A stretch of DNA of 64,000 nucleotides from Pseudothauera nasutitermitis (GCF_004801295.1 NZ_SSOC01000002.1:124001-188000); one strand, 5' to 3'; counted from the stretch's first letter, positions 32,252 to 43,158 are shown. Numbers and translations: made by a program. The notes: generated by a model from the letters alone, not told the origin.

Positions 32252-32905
32252 CTATGTGTTCCCCGCCTGCCCAATGGCGCCGGAGATGAGGACAGCGAAC
32301 GCCTCGGCCCGGCCTAGCCAGAGTCCGGTATCGATATGTGCCAGCGTGCCTTGCGGCGACTCCAGCGCCAGGGTCGGGAAGCCCTGCCCGCCCACGCGCG
32401 CCAGCCAGCGGCGGCTGTCCTCGATGTACCGCCCGGTGGGCTCGCCGGCCAGTTCTGCATAGCGCGCTTCGAAATCCTCCGCATCCAGGCCGAGCTCGAC
32501 CGCCAGTTCGTGCAGCACGGCGGGGTCGGCGATGCGGCGGCCCTCGACGTAATGGGCGCTCTGCACACGGTGCAGCATCGCCAGCCCCTGCCCCTCGAGC
32601 GCTTGTGCGGCCAGGATGGCGGTGGTGGGCGGCGCCGAATCCAGCAGCGCGCCGTTGTCGCGCAGCAGTCCGTCGATATAGGCATTGCCGAACGGCTGGC
32701 CGGTGAGCTCGGCGATGCGCCGGTCGTGGGGCAGGACGTATTCGCGCCATTGCGGGGTGATCTGCCGGCGGTTGGTGCCGGTCATCATGCCGCCGCCGTG
32801 CAGGGCGATGCGCAGGCCGTCCACCCCGGCCGCCGCGCTCAGCAGCGGTGCGGCGGCGTAGCACCAGCCGCAGAGCGGGTCGAAGATGTAGTGCAGGGTG
32901 TTCAT
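32252..32905 (-). CDS. DsbA-family (FrnE-like) thiol oxidoreductase
   Basis: 217-residue thioredoxin-fold protein with the active site CGWC at residues 12-15 (FDPLCGWCYAA) and a helical insertion typical of the DsbA/FrnE subfamily. No signal peptide, so it is probably cytoplasmic and acts as a disulfide isomerase or oxidoreductase. The start at 32905 puts the CxxC where relatives have it; a longer in-frame start at 33067 would add 54 Pro/Arg/Ala-rich residues and overlaps a more protein-like frame, so it was rejected. Divergent from a LysR regulator with a 10-bp inverted repeat between. Confidence 0.82.
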   Translation of the reverse strand: MNTLHYIFDPLCGWCYAAAPLLSAAAGVDGLRIALHGGGMMTGTNRRQITPQWREYVLPHDRRIAELTGQPFGNAYIDGLLRDNGALLDSAPPTTAILAAQALEGQGLAMLHRVQSAHYVEGRRIADPAVLHELAVELGLDAEDFEARYAELAGEPTGRYIEDSRRWLARVGGQGFPTLALESPQGTLAHIDTGLWLGRAEAFAVLISGAIGQAGNT

Positions 32906-33054
32906 TGTCCATTTCTCTCGTGTTTCGCCGCCGGGCGGAGGCTTACGGCCGGCGGCAGGTGCATCTGCTGCGGCCACTTCAATTCGCCCTGGATGACCTT
33001 GGTGGACAGTTCCAGCGACGCGGGGTCGCCAAGCTGCGGATAGCGGCGCTGCAT
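32902..33054 (-). CDS. Possible small protein upstream of the DsbA-like gene
   Basis: 50-residue frame from ATG 33054 whose stop overlaps the DsbA-like ATG (ATGA), a layout typical of co-translated genes. The product (beginning MQRRYPQLGDPASLELSTKV, with a GELKWPQQMHLPP stretch) looks protein-like and differs from the low-complexity alternative frame. I do not recognise it; it may be the C-terminal remnant of a larger enzyme whose front was lost. Confidence 0.35.
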   Translation of the reverse strand: MQRRYPQLGDPASLELSTKVIQGELKWPQQMHLPPAVSLRPAAKHERNGQ

Positions 33055-33100
33055 GGCGGCGATTCATGAGGTTCTCTCGGAGCCGGGTGATGCGGTGAAG

Positions 33101-33149
33101 GAATTTTAGAAAAATCGACTTGCGCGAAAAACACGCCAATCTAAAATTC
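33101..33149. promoter_or_regulatory. 10-bp inverted repeat in the LysR / DsbA divergent region
   Basis: GAATTTTAGA (33101-33110) and TCTAAAATTC (33140-33149) are perfect inverse copies, 29 bases apart, in an AT-rich patch just before the LysR gene. A plausible two-site regulator binding region. Confidence 0.5.
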
Positions 33150-33173
33150 ATTGTTTCCTTATTCGATCAAATC

Positions 33174-34112
33174 ATGGATCGCATCCGCGCCGCGCAGGTA
33201 TTCGTCGCCATCGCCGAGCGCGGCAGCCTGACCAAGGCCGCCGAACTGCTCGACATGTCGCGCGCCATGGTCACCCGCCACCTGGCGGAGATGGAAAGCT
33301 GGGCGGGTGCGCGCCTATTCCACCGCAGTACGCGGCGCATTGGCCTGACGGCGGCCGGCGAAGCCACGCTGGCGCGTTGCCGGGAGATGCTCGCCCTGGC
33401 CGAGCAGGTGCCCAGCGCCGGGGAGCACGGTGGAAGCACGCTGCGCGGCATCCTGCGCATCGCCTGCGCGCCCTCGCTCGCCCAGGCCACGCTGGCCACG
33501 GCGGTCGCGCGCTTCCTGCAGCGCCATCCGGAAACGGCCGTGGTCCTGCAGGTGGATTATCAGGCGGTGAATCTGGTGGGCGAACGCATCGATCTGGCCA
33601 TCCGCATCACCAACCATCTGGAGCCTGGCCTGATCGCCCGGCGCATCGGCGACTGCCCATCGGTAGTCTGCGCTTCGCCCGACTATTTGCGCCGCCACGG
33701 CACGCCCCGGCGCGCGGAGGATCTGGCCGAGCACAACTGCCTGACCTACGCCTACTTCGGCAGGAGCCTGTGGCATTTCCGCCGTGCGGGCGGCACGGTG
33801 GGTGTGCCGGTGGGCGGCAATCTGAGCGCCAACGATTCGCTGGTGCTGCTGCACGCCGCGCTGGCCGGCGCCGGCATCGTCATGCAGCCGGCCTACTCCG
33901 CCGCGCCGTGGATCGCCAGCGGCGAACTGGTGGCCCTGCTGCCCGGCGAGACGCCGCAGTTGCTGGGCATCCACGCGCTGTATGCCTCACGTGAATACCA
34001 GCCCGCATTGCTGCGCGCGATGCTCGATCATCTGGCCAAGTGGTTCGGGGACGATTCCCGTCTCGCTGCGGATGCGCCAGGGCGCACGGGTTTGCCGCAC
34101 GCACCGGGCTGA
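33174..34112 (+). CDS. LysR-family transcriptional regulator
   Basis: 312-residue LysR-type regulator. N-terminal winged helix-turn-helix (about 1-60: MDRIRAAQVFVAIAERGSLT, SRAMVTRHLAEME), then the periplasmic-binding-protein-like effector domain (about 90-295, with RIACAPSLAQATLATAV and LVGERIDLAIRI). ATG 33174 is used because relatives begin with MDRI/MDxL; a longer frame from 33120 runs through the operator region. It probably controls the divergent DsbA-like gene. Convergent with the bestrophin-like gene, separated by a short GCCCGG/CCGGGC hairpin. Confidence 0.9.
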   Translation: MDRIRAAQVFVAIAERGSLTKAAELLDMSRAMVTRHLAEMESWAGARLFHRSTRRIGLTAAGEATLARCREMLALAEQVPSAGEHGGSTLRGILRIACAPSLAQATLATAVARFLQRHPETAVVLQVDYQAVNLVGERIDLAIRITNHLEPGLIARRIGDCPSVVCASPDYLRRHGTPRRAEDLAEHNCLTYAYFGRSLWHFRRAGGTVGVPVGGNLSANDSLVLLHAALAGAGIVMQPAYSAAPWIASGELVALLPGETPQLLGIHALYASREYQPALLRAMLDHLAKWFGDDSRLAADAPGRTGLPHAPG

Positions 34113-34134
34113 GCGCCCGGCACCGGGCAAGGTT

Positions 34135-35061
34135 TCAGGTCAGCACGAAATCCCGTGCCTGCGGCGGCGCGCTCAGCGGCTCCAGCCCGCTCAGTTCGCA
34201 GGTGACGAACTCGATGTTGTGGCACAGCGAATCGAGCGCCAGATCGTTGGCCTCGGTGCCGAAGGGCTCTTCCAGCTGCTCCCCCACGACCTCCACTGCC
34301 AGGAAGGTATACGCGACGAAGGTGGAAATCAGCAGCGTCAGCCAGCCCAGCGTGGTGGTCAGGCCGATCGGCAGCATCAGGCAGTAGCCGATGATGGTGC
34401 GGTTCATCAGCACCCGGTAGGTGTAGGGGATGGGCGTGTTGGCGATGCGCTCGCAGGAGCCGGCCACTTCGCCGAGGAGGTCGAGGTCGCGCGTCAGCGC
34501 CAGCCACTCCATGTCGCTCAGGGCACCCTCGCGGCGCAGGCCGGCAAGGCGCTGGTTCAGCACGCGCAGCACGGCCTGCGCGGGAAAGCGCTTGCCGCCG
34601 GTTTCCGCCAGCATGGCCGGATCGAGCCGCCGGTTCAGGTCATCCGCCGGATCGGTGAAGCGCAACTGGTGCTTGAGCGCATAGGCAAAACCCGCCACCG
34701 CACGCGTGAACTCGTGGCGCAGCGTGGCATGGGCTTCGCCGGGCAGGGTCGCGCAGAGCTTGCTGATCAGGTTGCGCGCGACGATCAGCAGCATGCCCCA
34801 CTGTTTGCGGGCTTCCCAGAAGCGCTCGTAGCTGACGGAATTGCGGAACCCCAGGAAGATCGCCAGGGCGATGCCCATCAGCGTGAAGGGCGGAATGCTC
34901 AGCGCCGACTCGGGATAGTGCGTCATCCACCACTCGCGGCACAGCACACTGAGCACCGACACCGCGAGGATCAGCCCGAGCCGGCCGATGATCTGCGGCA
35001 GCACCGAACCCCGCCAGACGAAAAGGAGACGGAACCAGTGGTGCAGCGGGCGAACGATCAT
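34135..35061 (-). CDS. Bestrophin-family (UPF0187) channel-like membrane protein
   Basis: 308-residue integral membrane protein. Family marks: N-terminal RPLHHWFRLLFVWRGSVLP, hydrophobic helices near 25-42, 60-72, 225-245 and 248-270, the FLGFRNSVSYERFWEARK motif, and the conserved acidic EEPFGTEANDLALD near the C-terminus. Bacterial bestrophins form pentameric ion channels; ion preference cannot be read from this. Single gene. Confidence 0.88.
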   Translation of the reverse strand: MIVRPLHHWFRLLFVWRGSVLPQIIGRLGLILAVSVLSVLCREWWMTHYPESALSIPPFTLMGIALAIFLGFRNSVSYERFWEARKQWGMLLIVARNLISKLCATLPGEAHATLRHEFTRAVAGFAYALKHQLRFTDPADDLNRRLDPAMLAETGGKRFPAQAVLRVLNQRLAGLRREGALSDMEWLALTRDLDLLGEVAGSCERIANTPIPYTYRVLMNRTIIGYCLMLPIGLTTTLGWLTLLISTFVAYTFLAVEVVGEQLEEPFGTEANDLALDSLCHNIEFVTCELSGLEPLSAPPQARDFVLT

Positions 35062-35136
35062 GTCGGGGGTGGCGTGCGGCGGAAGGCCCGCGGATCATAG
35101 CACTCCACCCCATGCGGGGGAACGTCGCGAGAGGCC

Positions 35137-35769
35137 TCAGCCGGTATGGACGTGCTGGGGCGCTTCCTTGCCGACCAGTACGCATTGCTTGCCGGTACGC
35201 CGGCAGTGGTCCTGCACCCGCCAATAGGCATCGTGGCCCACGCAGCCGGTCTGGCAGATCACCAGATCAGCGGCCACCAGGCTGGCTTCCAGCACCTCGG
35301 GGTCGTGATTGCCCTGCTCGCCGTCCAGCGCATGCAGCATGAACGCACCGCCGGCGCGCTCCACCATGCGCCGTGCGGCGCCGATCTCCGGTGCGTTGCT
35401 GCCGACGCACAACACGGCCTTGCTGCGCAGATCGGCCAGCCGCTCGACGCGCGGCGTGCGCGGGCGGTTGCGCGGTTCGCGCATCAGATCCTGCACGCGC
35501 TCCACCAGCGCTTCGACGCGGCGCGCCAGCGCCAGCCGGCGCGGCAGGCCGGGAATGGCGGCCTCCAGTTCGGCGCGCTCCTCGCGGGCCAGCGCCAGCG
35601 CGGTATCGCGGGCGATGAGTTCGCCGCGCAGGCGGATGATCTCCGCGCCCAGGCGCTCGATCTCGGCGGCCTGCTCCGCGATCAGATCGCTGCAACGGCG
35701 CTGCACGCTGCCCAGGCGGCCGACAAGGCCACGGTATTCGCCGACGATGGAGTTGTTGTAGGTCGTCAT
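35137..35769 (-). CDS. DUF2325 domain protein with coiled coil
   Basis: 210-residue protein: coiled-coil helix (about 25-72) followed by a DUF2325 domain (about 118-200) with the typical VLCVGSN entry, ERAGGAFMLH, DLVICQTGCVGHDAYWRV and RTGKQCVLV motifs. The CQTGC cysteines (172, 176) and another near 195 suggest metal or redox chemistry; function is not established. ATG 35769 follows GGAG; an in-frame ATG 33 bases upstream is less well placed. A Fur-box-like site lies 50 bases upstream of the start, pointing to iron control (inference). Confidence 0.82.
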   Translation of the reverse strand: MTTYNNSIVGEYRGLVGRLGSVQRRCSDLIAEQAAEIERLGAEIIRLRGELIARDTALALAREERAELEAAIPGLPRRLALARRVEALVERVQDLMREPRNRPRTPRVERLADLRSKAVLCVGSNAPEIGAARRMVERAGGAFMLHALDGEQGNHDPEVLEASLVAADLVICQTGCVGHDAYWRVQDHCRRTGKQCVLVGKEAPQHVHTG

Positions 35770-35818
35770 CGAGGTCTCCTGCGGGGTGGAACGAAGCATC
35801 AACGCGGGGAATTATAGT

Positions 35819-35833
35819 TGAGAATCTATCTCA
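35819..35833. promoter_or_regulatory. Fur-box-like site between DUF2325 and SprA-related genes
   Basis: TGAGAATCTATCTCA, a near-perfect 7-1-7 match to the Fur pattern, in an AT-rich patch. 50 bases from the DUF2325 start on one side, 130 bases from the metalloprotease-like start on the other. Confidence 0.55.
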
Positions 35834-35963
35834 TTAAGCCATTTTCGATTTTCGATACATTCGCGGAGGCTGCCCGAAACAGGGGAAAGTCCTTTTCAGA
35901 TCGCGCACATACGGCTAAGGTAAGGACATCCCGCGTTGCACTCGAGAAACACTTTTCTTCCCC

Positions 35964-36593
35964 ATGCAGGTCTCCGGCGCGGTTTCGTCCGCCTATTCCT
36001 CGCCATTCGGCAGCAAGGATTCCCCGCTTGGCGCGGAGGGAGAGGCGCGCGCGCGCCAGGAGGACGCGGAAAAGACCGGGCAGTCCGGCGGGAACGGGAA
36101 AAACGCGGCGCCGGGAACGGATGCCGAACTCAGCGAGGCCGACCAGCGCCTGCTGGAACGCCTCAAGGAGCGCGACCGCGAAGTCCGCGCCCACGAGATG
36201 GCCCACCTGGTCGCCGGCGCGGGCATCGCGCGCGGCGGCGCCACCTACACCTACCAGGTCGGCCCCGACGGCCAGCGCTACGCGGTGGGCGGCGAAGTGT
36301 CCATCGATACCTCCCCCGGGCGCACCCCCGAGGAAACCCTGCGGAAAGCCGAAAAAATCCGCGCCGTGGCGCTGGCGCCGGCCGAGCCTTCCTCCCAGGA
36401 CCGCGCGGTGGCCGCGGAGGCCGCACGCATGGCCGCCCAGGCCCGCCAGGAACTGGCCGCCAGCGAACGCGGCACGGAAGACGGCACCAACCCGGTCAAC
36501 TCGGCGGAGCGCAGCGGCGGGGCCTACGCCCTCTTCGACGAAAGCGCGCTGCGCCCAGCGCGTACCGGCGGCCTGATCGACACCCGCGCCTGA
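35964..36593 (+). CDS. SprA-related putative metalloprotease
   Basis: 209-residue protein with a zinc-protease-like HEMAHL motif (77-82) inside the conserved block REVRAHEMAHLVAGAG, followed by GGATYTYQVGPDGQRYAVGGEV, which identifies the SprA-related family of putative metallopeptidases. The first 60 residues are low complexity (Gly/Ser/Glu), the C-terminus is disordered. No signal peptide. Function unproven. The gene ends 77 bases before mfd. Confidence 0.8.
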   Translation: MQVSGAVSSAYSSPFGSKDSPLGAEGEARARQEDAEKTGQSGGNGKNAAPGTDAELSEADQRLLERLKERDREVRAHEMAHLVAGAGIARGGATYTYQVGPDGQRYAVGGEVSIDTSPGRTPEETLRKAEKIRAVALAPAEPSSQDRAVAAEAARMAAQARQELAASERGTEDGTNPVNSAERSGGAYALFDESALRPARTGGLIDTRA

Positions 36594-36670
36594 ATGGCGC
36601 TACCGGCTTACCCTATAATCCCGCACCTCGTCGCATCCCATGCCGGGCCCTTGCTGCGCCCGCAACATCC

Positions 36671-39600
36671 ATGTCTTCCGCCGAATCCAGTTCCGCCCCA
36701 TCGCCGCAACACGCCGCGCTGTTGCCCGCCCTGCCGTTCGCCCGCCCCGGCCAGCGCGTCGAACTTCCCGCCCTGAGCGGTTCCAGCGATGCCCTGGCGC
36801 TGGCACTGCTGGGCGAACGCGCCGGCACCCTGCTGGTGGTCACCGCCGACCCCATCGACGCCCAGCGCCTGCGCGAGGAAATCGCCTGGATCGCCCCGAC
36901 CCTGCGCCTGCACACCCTGCCGGACTGGGAAACCCTGCCCTACGACGCCTTCTCGCCGCACCAGGATCTGATCTCCGAACGCCTGTCCACGCTCTACGCC
37001 GTCTCGCGCGGCGAGGCCGACGTGGTGCTGGTGCCGGCATCCACCGCGCTGTACCGCATGGCGCCGCCGGCCTTCCTGGCGGCCTACACCTTCTTTCTGA
37101 AGCAGGGCGAGCGCCTGGATGCCGACCAGTTGCGCGCGCAGATGACCCTGGCGGGCTACGCCCACGTCACCCAGGTGGTCAGCCCGGGCGAATTCTCGGT
37201 GCGCGGCGGGTTGATCGACCTGTACCCGATGGGCGCCCCGCTGCCCTACCGCATCGATCTGTTCGACGACGAGGTCGAGAGCATCAAGACCTTCGACCCG
37301 GACACCCAGCGCACCGTCTACCCGGTGAAGGAAATCCGCCTGCTGCCGGCGCGCGAATTCCCGCTCGACGAAAAGAGCCGCGGGCAGTTCCGCGGGCGCT
37401 TCCGCGAGACCTTCGAGGGCGATCCCACGCGCAGCCCGATCTATAAGGATGTTTCCAACGGCATCGCGCCGGCCGGCATCGAGTACTACCTGCCGCTGTT
37501 CTTCGACGACACCGCGACCATCTTCGACTACCTGCCGGCCGACACGCCGGTGCTGCTGCATCGCGACGTACCGGCCGCCATCGCCGAGTTCTGGCGCGAT
37601 ACGCGCTCGCGCCACGATCTGCTGAAGGGCGACCGCAGCCGCCCGGTGCTGCCGCCCGAGGCCCTGTTCCTCAGCGAGGAAGCCTTCTTCGTCGCCCTGC
37701 AGGAGCGCGCGCGCTACGTGCTGCCCGCCACGGGCGAGAGCGGCCCGGCCGAGGCGTTGCCGCCCGTGGCCGTGGAGGGCAAGGCCACCGACCCGCTGCA
37801 CCGCCTGAAGGCCTTCTGCGCCGGCTTCGACGGCCGCGTGCTGGTGCTCGCCGATTCGCCCGGACGGCGCGAGACCATGGCGGAGTACTTCCAGCAGTAC
37901 GCCCTGCCCTTCGCCCCCAGCGCGGACTTCGCCGGCTTCCTGGCGGGCGACGCGCCGCTGGTGCTCGGCGTGGGGCCGCTGGCCAGCGGTTTCGCCTTGC
38001 CCGCCGCGAGCGTGGCGGTGGTCACCGAAGCCGAGTTGTACGCCGCCACCGCGCGCACCCGAGGTAGGCGCGACAACCGCCGCGCCACCACCATGGAAGG
38101 CTGGCTGCGCGATCTCTCCGAACTCAAGGTGGGCGACCCGGTGGTGCACGTGTCGCACGGCGTGGGCCGCTACATGGGCCTGATCCACATGAACCTCGGC
38201 GAGGGCGACACCGAGTTCCTGCACCTCGAATACAACGGCGGCGACAAGCTGTACGTGCCGGTCTCGCAATTGCATGTGATCACCCGCTACGCCGGCGCCG
38301 ACCCGGAAGGCGTGGACCTGCACCGCCTGGGTTCCGGGCAGTGGGAAAAGGCCAAGAAAAAGGCCGCCATGCAGGTACGCGACACCGCTGCCGAACTGCT
38401 CGCCCTGTACGCCCAGCGCGCCAGCCGCGCCGGCCACCGCTTCGACTTCAAGCAGCACGACCTGGACGCCTTCGCCGAAGGCTTCGGCTTCGAGACCACA
38501 CCCGACCAGCAGGCCGCCATCGACGCGGTGATCGCCGACATGCGGACCGGGCGGCCGATGGACCGCCTGGTGTGCGGCGACGTGGGCTTCGGCAAGACCG
38601 AGGTGGCCCTGCGCGCGGCCTTCGTCGCCGTGGCCGACGGCAAGCAGGTGGCCGTGCTGTGTCCCACCACCCTGCTCACCGAGCAGCACTGGCAGACCTT
38701 CTCCGACCGCTTCGCCGACTGGCCGGTGAAAGTCGCCGAGCTGTCGCGCTTCCGCAGCGCCAAGGAGCAGAACGAGGCGCTGGCGCAGCTGGCCGAAGGC
38801 AAGGTGGACATCCTCATCGGCACCCACCGCCTGCTTCAGAAGGACGTCAAGTTCAAGCGCCTGGGGTTGGTGATCATCGACGAGGAGCACCGCTTCGGCG
38901 TGCGCCAGAAGGAAGCCCTGAAGGCGCTGCGCAGCGAGGTGGACATCCTCACCCTCACCGCCACGCCCATCCCGCGCACGCTCGGGCTGGCGCTGGAAGG
39001 CATGCGCGAGTTCTCGGTGATCGCCACCGCGCCCTCGCGCCGGCTGGCCATCAAGACCTTCGTGCAGCGCTGGAGCAAGGGCATCGTGCGCGAGGCAGTG
39101 CTGCGCGAATTCAAGCGCGGCGGGCAGGTGTACTTCCTGCACAACGAAGTGGACACCATCGAGAACATGCGCAACACCCTGGCCGAGATGCTGCCCGAGG
39201 CGCGCATCGTGGTCGGCCACGGACAGATGCCGGAGCGCGAACTGGAGCGCGTGATGCGCGACTTCACGCAGAAGCGCGCCAACCTGCTGCTGTGCACGAC
39301 CATCATCGAGACCGGCATCGACATCCCCACCGCCAACACCATCCTGATCAACCGCGCCGACCGCTTCGGCCTCGCCCAGCTGCACCAGCTGCGCGGCCGC
39401 GTGGGGCGCAGCCACCACCAAGCCTACGCCTACCTGCTCACCGATGCGGAAGCGAAGCCCACCACGCAGGCGCAGAAGCGCCTGGAAGCCATCACCATGA
39501 TGGAAGACTTGGGCGCCGGTTTCTACCTGGCCATGCACGACCTGGAAATCCGCGGCGCCGGCGAGGTGCTGGGCGAGCACCAGTCCGGCGAGATCCAGCA

Positions 39601-40129
39601 GGTCGGCTTCAGCCTGTACACCGAGATGCTCAAGCGCGCGGTGAAGGATCTGCAGGCCGGCAAGGAGCCGGACCTCTCCCAGCCGCTGGAAGTGGTTTCC
39701 GAAATCAACCTGCACATCCCCGCCCTGCTGCCCTCGGATTACTGCCCCGACGTGCAGGAACGCCTGACGCTGTACAAGCGCCTGGCCAACTGCGAAAACG
39801 AGGAGGATCTGCGCGCGCTGCAGGAAGAGCTGATCGACCGCTTCGGCGAACTGCCGCCGCAGACCCAGGCCCTGCTGGAAACCCACCGCCTGCGCCTGGT
39901 GGTGCATCCCTACGGCGTGATCAAGGTGGACGCCTCGGAATCCCAGGTCAGCGTGCAGTTCGGCGCCCAGCCGGCCATCGACCCCGGCAAGGTCATCCTG
40001 CTCCTCCAGCGCGACCGCAACACCCGCATGGCCGGACCGGACCGCCTGATCCGCAAGGCGAACCTGCCCCAGCCGCGCCAGCGCGTGCAGGCCGTGCGGG
40101 AACTGCTCGAAGCCGTACGCGCGCACTAG
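36671..40129 (+). CDS. mfd: Transcription-repair coupling factor Mfd
   Basis: 1152-residue DNA translocase that removes RNA polymerase stalled at lesions and recruits UvrA. Layout: UvrB-like N-terminal domains (to about 350), the RNA-polymerase-interacting domain with VGDPVVHVSHGVGRYMG (about 480-560), helicase domains with Walker A GDVGFGKTE (636-644), DEEH (737-740), TATPIPRT and the QLRGRVGRS motif VI, then the C-terminal TRCF/D7 domain. Full length. ATG 36671 starts the conserved N-terminus; a TATAAT (36614-36619) upstream is a possible -10 but with no clear -35. The long antisense frame on the other strand is not a gene. Confidence 0.97.
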   Translation: MSSAESSSAPSPQHAALLPALPFARPGQRVELPALSGSSDALALALLGERAGTLLVVTADPIDAQRLREEIAWIAPTLRLHTLPDWETLPYDAFSPHQDLISERLSTLYAVSRGEADVVLVPASTALYRMAPPAFLAAYTFFLKQGERLDADQLRAQMTLAGYAHVTQVVSPGEFSVRGGLIDLYPMGAPLPYRIDLFDDEVESIKTFDPDTQRTVYPVKEIRLLPAREFPLDEKSRGQFRGRFRETFEGDPTRSPIYKDVSNGIAPAGIEYYLPLFFDDTATIFDYLPADTPVLLHRDVPAAIAEFWRDTRSRHDLLKGDRSRPVLPPEALFLSEEAFFVALQERARYVLPATGESGPAEALPPVAVEGKATDPLHRLKAFCAGFDGRVLVLADSPGRRETMAEYFQQYALPFAPSADFAGFLAGDAPLVLGVGPLASGFALPAASVAVVTEAELYAATARTRGRRDNRRATTMEGWLRDLSELKVGDPVVHVSHGVGRYMGLIHMNLGEGDTEFLHLEYNGGDKLYVPVSQLHVITRYAGADPEGVDLHRLGSGQWEKAKKKAAMQVRDTAAELLALYAQRASRAGHRFDFKQHDLDAFAEGFGFETTPDQQAAIDAVIADMRTGRPMDRLVCGDVGFGKTEVALRAAFVAVADGKQVAVLCPTTLLTEQHWQTFSDRFADWPVKVAELSRFRSAKEQNEALAQLAEGKVDILIGTHRLLQKDVKFKRLGLVIIDEEHRFGVRQKEALKALRSEVDILTLTATPIPRTLGLALEGMREFSVIATAPSRRLAIKTFVQRWSKGIVREAVLREFKRGGQVYFLHNEVDTIENMRNTLAEMLPEARIVVGHGQMPERELERVMRDFTQKRANLLLCTTIIETGIDIPTANTILINRADRFGLAQLHQLRGRVGRSHHQAYAYLLTDAEAKPTTQAQKRLEAITMMEDLGAGFYLAMHDLEIRGAGEVLGEHQSGEIQQVGFSLYTEMLKRAVKDLQAGKEPDLSQPLEVVSEINLHIPALLPSDYCPDVQERLTLYKRLANCENEEDLRALQEELIDRFGELPPQTQALLETHRLRLVVHPYGVIKVDASESQVSVQFGAQPAIDPGKVILLLQRDRNTRMAGPDRLIRKANLPQPRQRVQAVRELLEAVRAH

Positions 40130-40267
40130 GGCGTGCAATAAGACACATACTTTGACAGGGCTTCCCGGCTGCGCCCGCGCATGCCGGTGAAATGGCTGGC
40201 TACAATGAAAATCACGGACGGGCAGCGGCAGCCGCCCGGCCCTTTTCAGTCAACCGGGAGAGTGCAA

Positions 40268-40678
40268 GTGGCAAGCAAAAAGATCGAGGATGTGGAAGGC
40301 ATCGGCGAAGTCATCGGCGGCAAGCTGCGCGCGGCCGGCGTCAAGGACACCGACGGCCTGCTGGCGGCCTCCGCGACCCCCGCCCAGCGCAAGCAGCTGG
40401 CCGAAAAGGCGGGCCTGAGCGAGAAGCAGATCCTCAAGTTCGCCAACATGGTCGACCTGTACCGCATCGACGGCGTCGGTTCAGAGTACTCCGAGTTGCT
40501 CGAGGCCGCCGGCGTGGACACCGTGCCCGAACTCGCCCAGCGCAACGCCGCCAACCTGACCGTGGCGCTGGCTGAAGCCAACGAGAAACGCAAGCTGGTC
40601 CGCCGCGTGCCCAGCGAAGCCGAAGTGGCCAAGTGGGTTGCCCAGGCCAAGACGCTGCCGCGCGTGCTCACCTACTGA
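40268..40678 (+). CDS. DUF4332 / helix-hairpin-helix-like protein
   Basis: 136-residue protein made of repeated helix-hairpin-helix-like elements: VEGIGEVIGGKLRAAGVKD, then YRIDGVGSEYSELLEAAGV, matching the DUF4332 family. These motifs suggest DNA or protein binding, but no function is established. GTG start 40268 follows GGGAGA. No membrane or signal segments. It stands between mfd and the cold-shock gene; a 9-bp hairpin follows the stop. Confidence 0.8.
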   Translation: MASKKIEDVEGIGEVIGGKLRAAGVKDTDGLLAASATPAQRKQLAEKAGLSEKQILKFANMVDLYRIDGVGSEYSELLEAAGVDTVPELAQRNAANLTVALAEANEKRKLVRRVPSEAEVAKWVAQAKTLPRVLTY

Positions 40679-40690
40679 GCCACCGCACGC

Positions 40691-40712
40691 CCCGCTCCGC
40701 ACGCGGAGCGGG
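40691..40712 (+). terminator. Hairpin after DUF4332 gene
   Basis: Perfect 9-bp stem CCCGCTCCG / CGGAGCGGG, loop CACG, 12 bases after the stop; no U-run. Confidence 0.5.
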
Positions 40713-40945
40713 CCACAATACCCGGGCAGAATGCCCTTCCCCTTGGCGGGGCGGGACAAAAAAAGCACCACAGCCGCGCAAAACCGTGTATTGTGCGCGT
40801 TGCGGTCGATTCAAGCAGTATGTCCTAGCGGTATTCTGGCAGTACCTTCATCCCTGAACGGTTTCGGTTCGAATTCCCTCGCGCGATTCTTGATCGTTCC
40901 TGCGCCCGGGCATTTCGCCCATTCTTTTTTCACGGAACGCCATAC

Positions 40946-41155
40946 ATGAGCACTCAAACCGGTACTGTCAAGTGGTTCAACGACTCCAAGGGCTTCGGCT
41001 TCATCACCCCGGAAGGCGGCGGTGACGACCTGTTCGCCCACTTCAGCGAAATTCAAGGTTCGGGCTTCAAGACCCTGGCCGAGAACCAGCGCGTCGAATT
41101 CGAAACCAAGAACGGCCCGAAGGGCCTGCAGGCCACGAACATCCGCGCGATCTAA
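40946..41155 (+). CDS. Cold-shock protein (CspA family)
   Basis: 69-residue single OB-fold RNA chaperone. RNP1 KGFGFI and RNP2 DLFAHF are intact, with the family start [16 protein letters not shown] preceded by ACGGAA. The 267-base upstream gap (40679-40945) holds a hairpin near its start and otherwise a long leader, consistent with the structured 5-prime leaders of csp genes (inference). Followed at once by a strong terminator and then by a DEAD-box helicase, a partner frequently linked to cold adaptation. Confidence 0.95.
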   Translation: MSTQTGTVKWFNDSKGFGFITPEGGGDDLFAHFSEIQGSGFKTLAENQRVEFETKNGPKGLQATNIRAI

Positions 41156-41179
41156 GCGCCTCTTCGTTTCCTGCCAAGA

Positions 41180-41209
41180 CGCGGCCGCTCCGGCCGCGTT
41201 TTTCTTTTT
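41180..41209 (+). terminator. Intrinsic terminator after csp gene
   Basis: 8-bp stem CGCGGCCG / CGGCCGCG with loop CTC, followed by a T-rich run (41199-41209). Confidence 0.9.
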
Positions 41210-41283
41210 GCGTGGTCTTCGACATGGATCGTCCGTCCGCGCTCTGCCACACTGAAACATCCTCCGCCCCCCGGACCGCCCCG

Positions 41284-43158
<1,875 letters not shown>

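Noticed and set aside
32906-33067. 54-residue N-terminal extension of the DsbA-like protein (ATG 33067)
   Set aside because: Low-complexity Pro/Arg/Ala sequence, wrong distance to the CGWC motif, and it overlaps a more protein-like frame.
36608-40138. 1176-residue open frame antisense to mfd
   Set aside because: mfd is certain from motifs; the reverse frame is open because of GC-rich third positions and has a low-complexity, Val/Ala/Gln-rich product with no recognisable domain.
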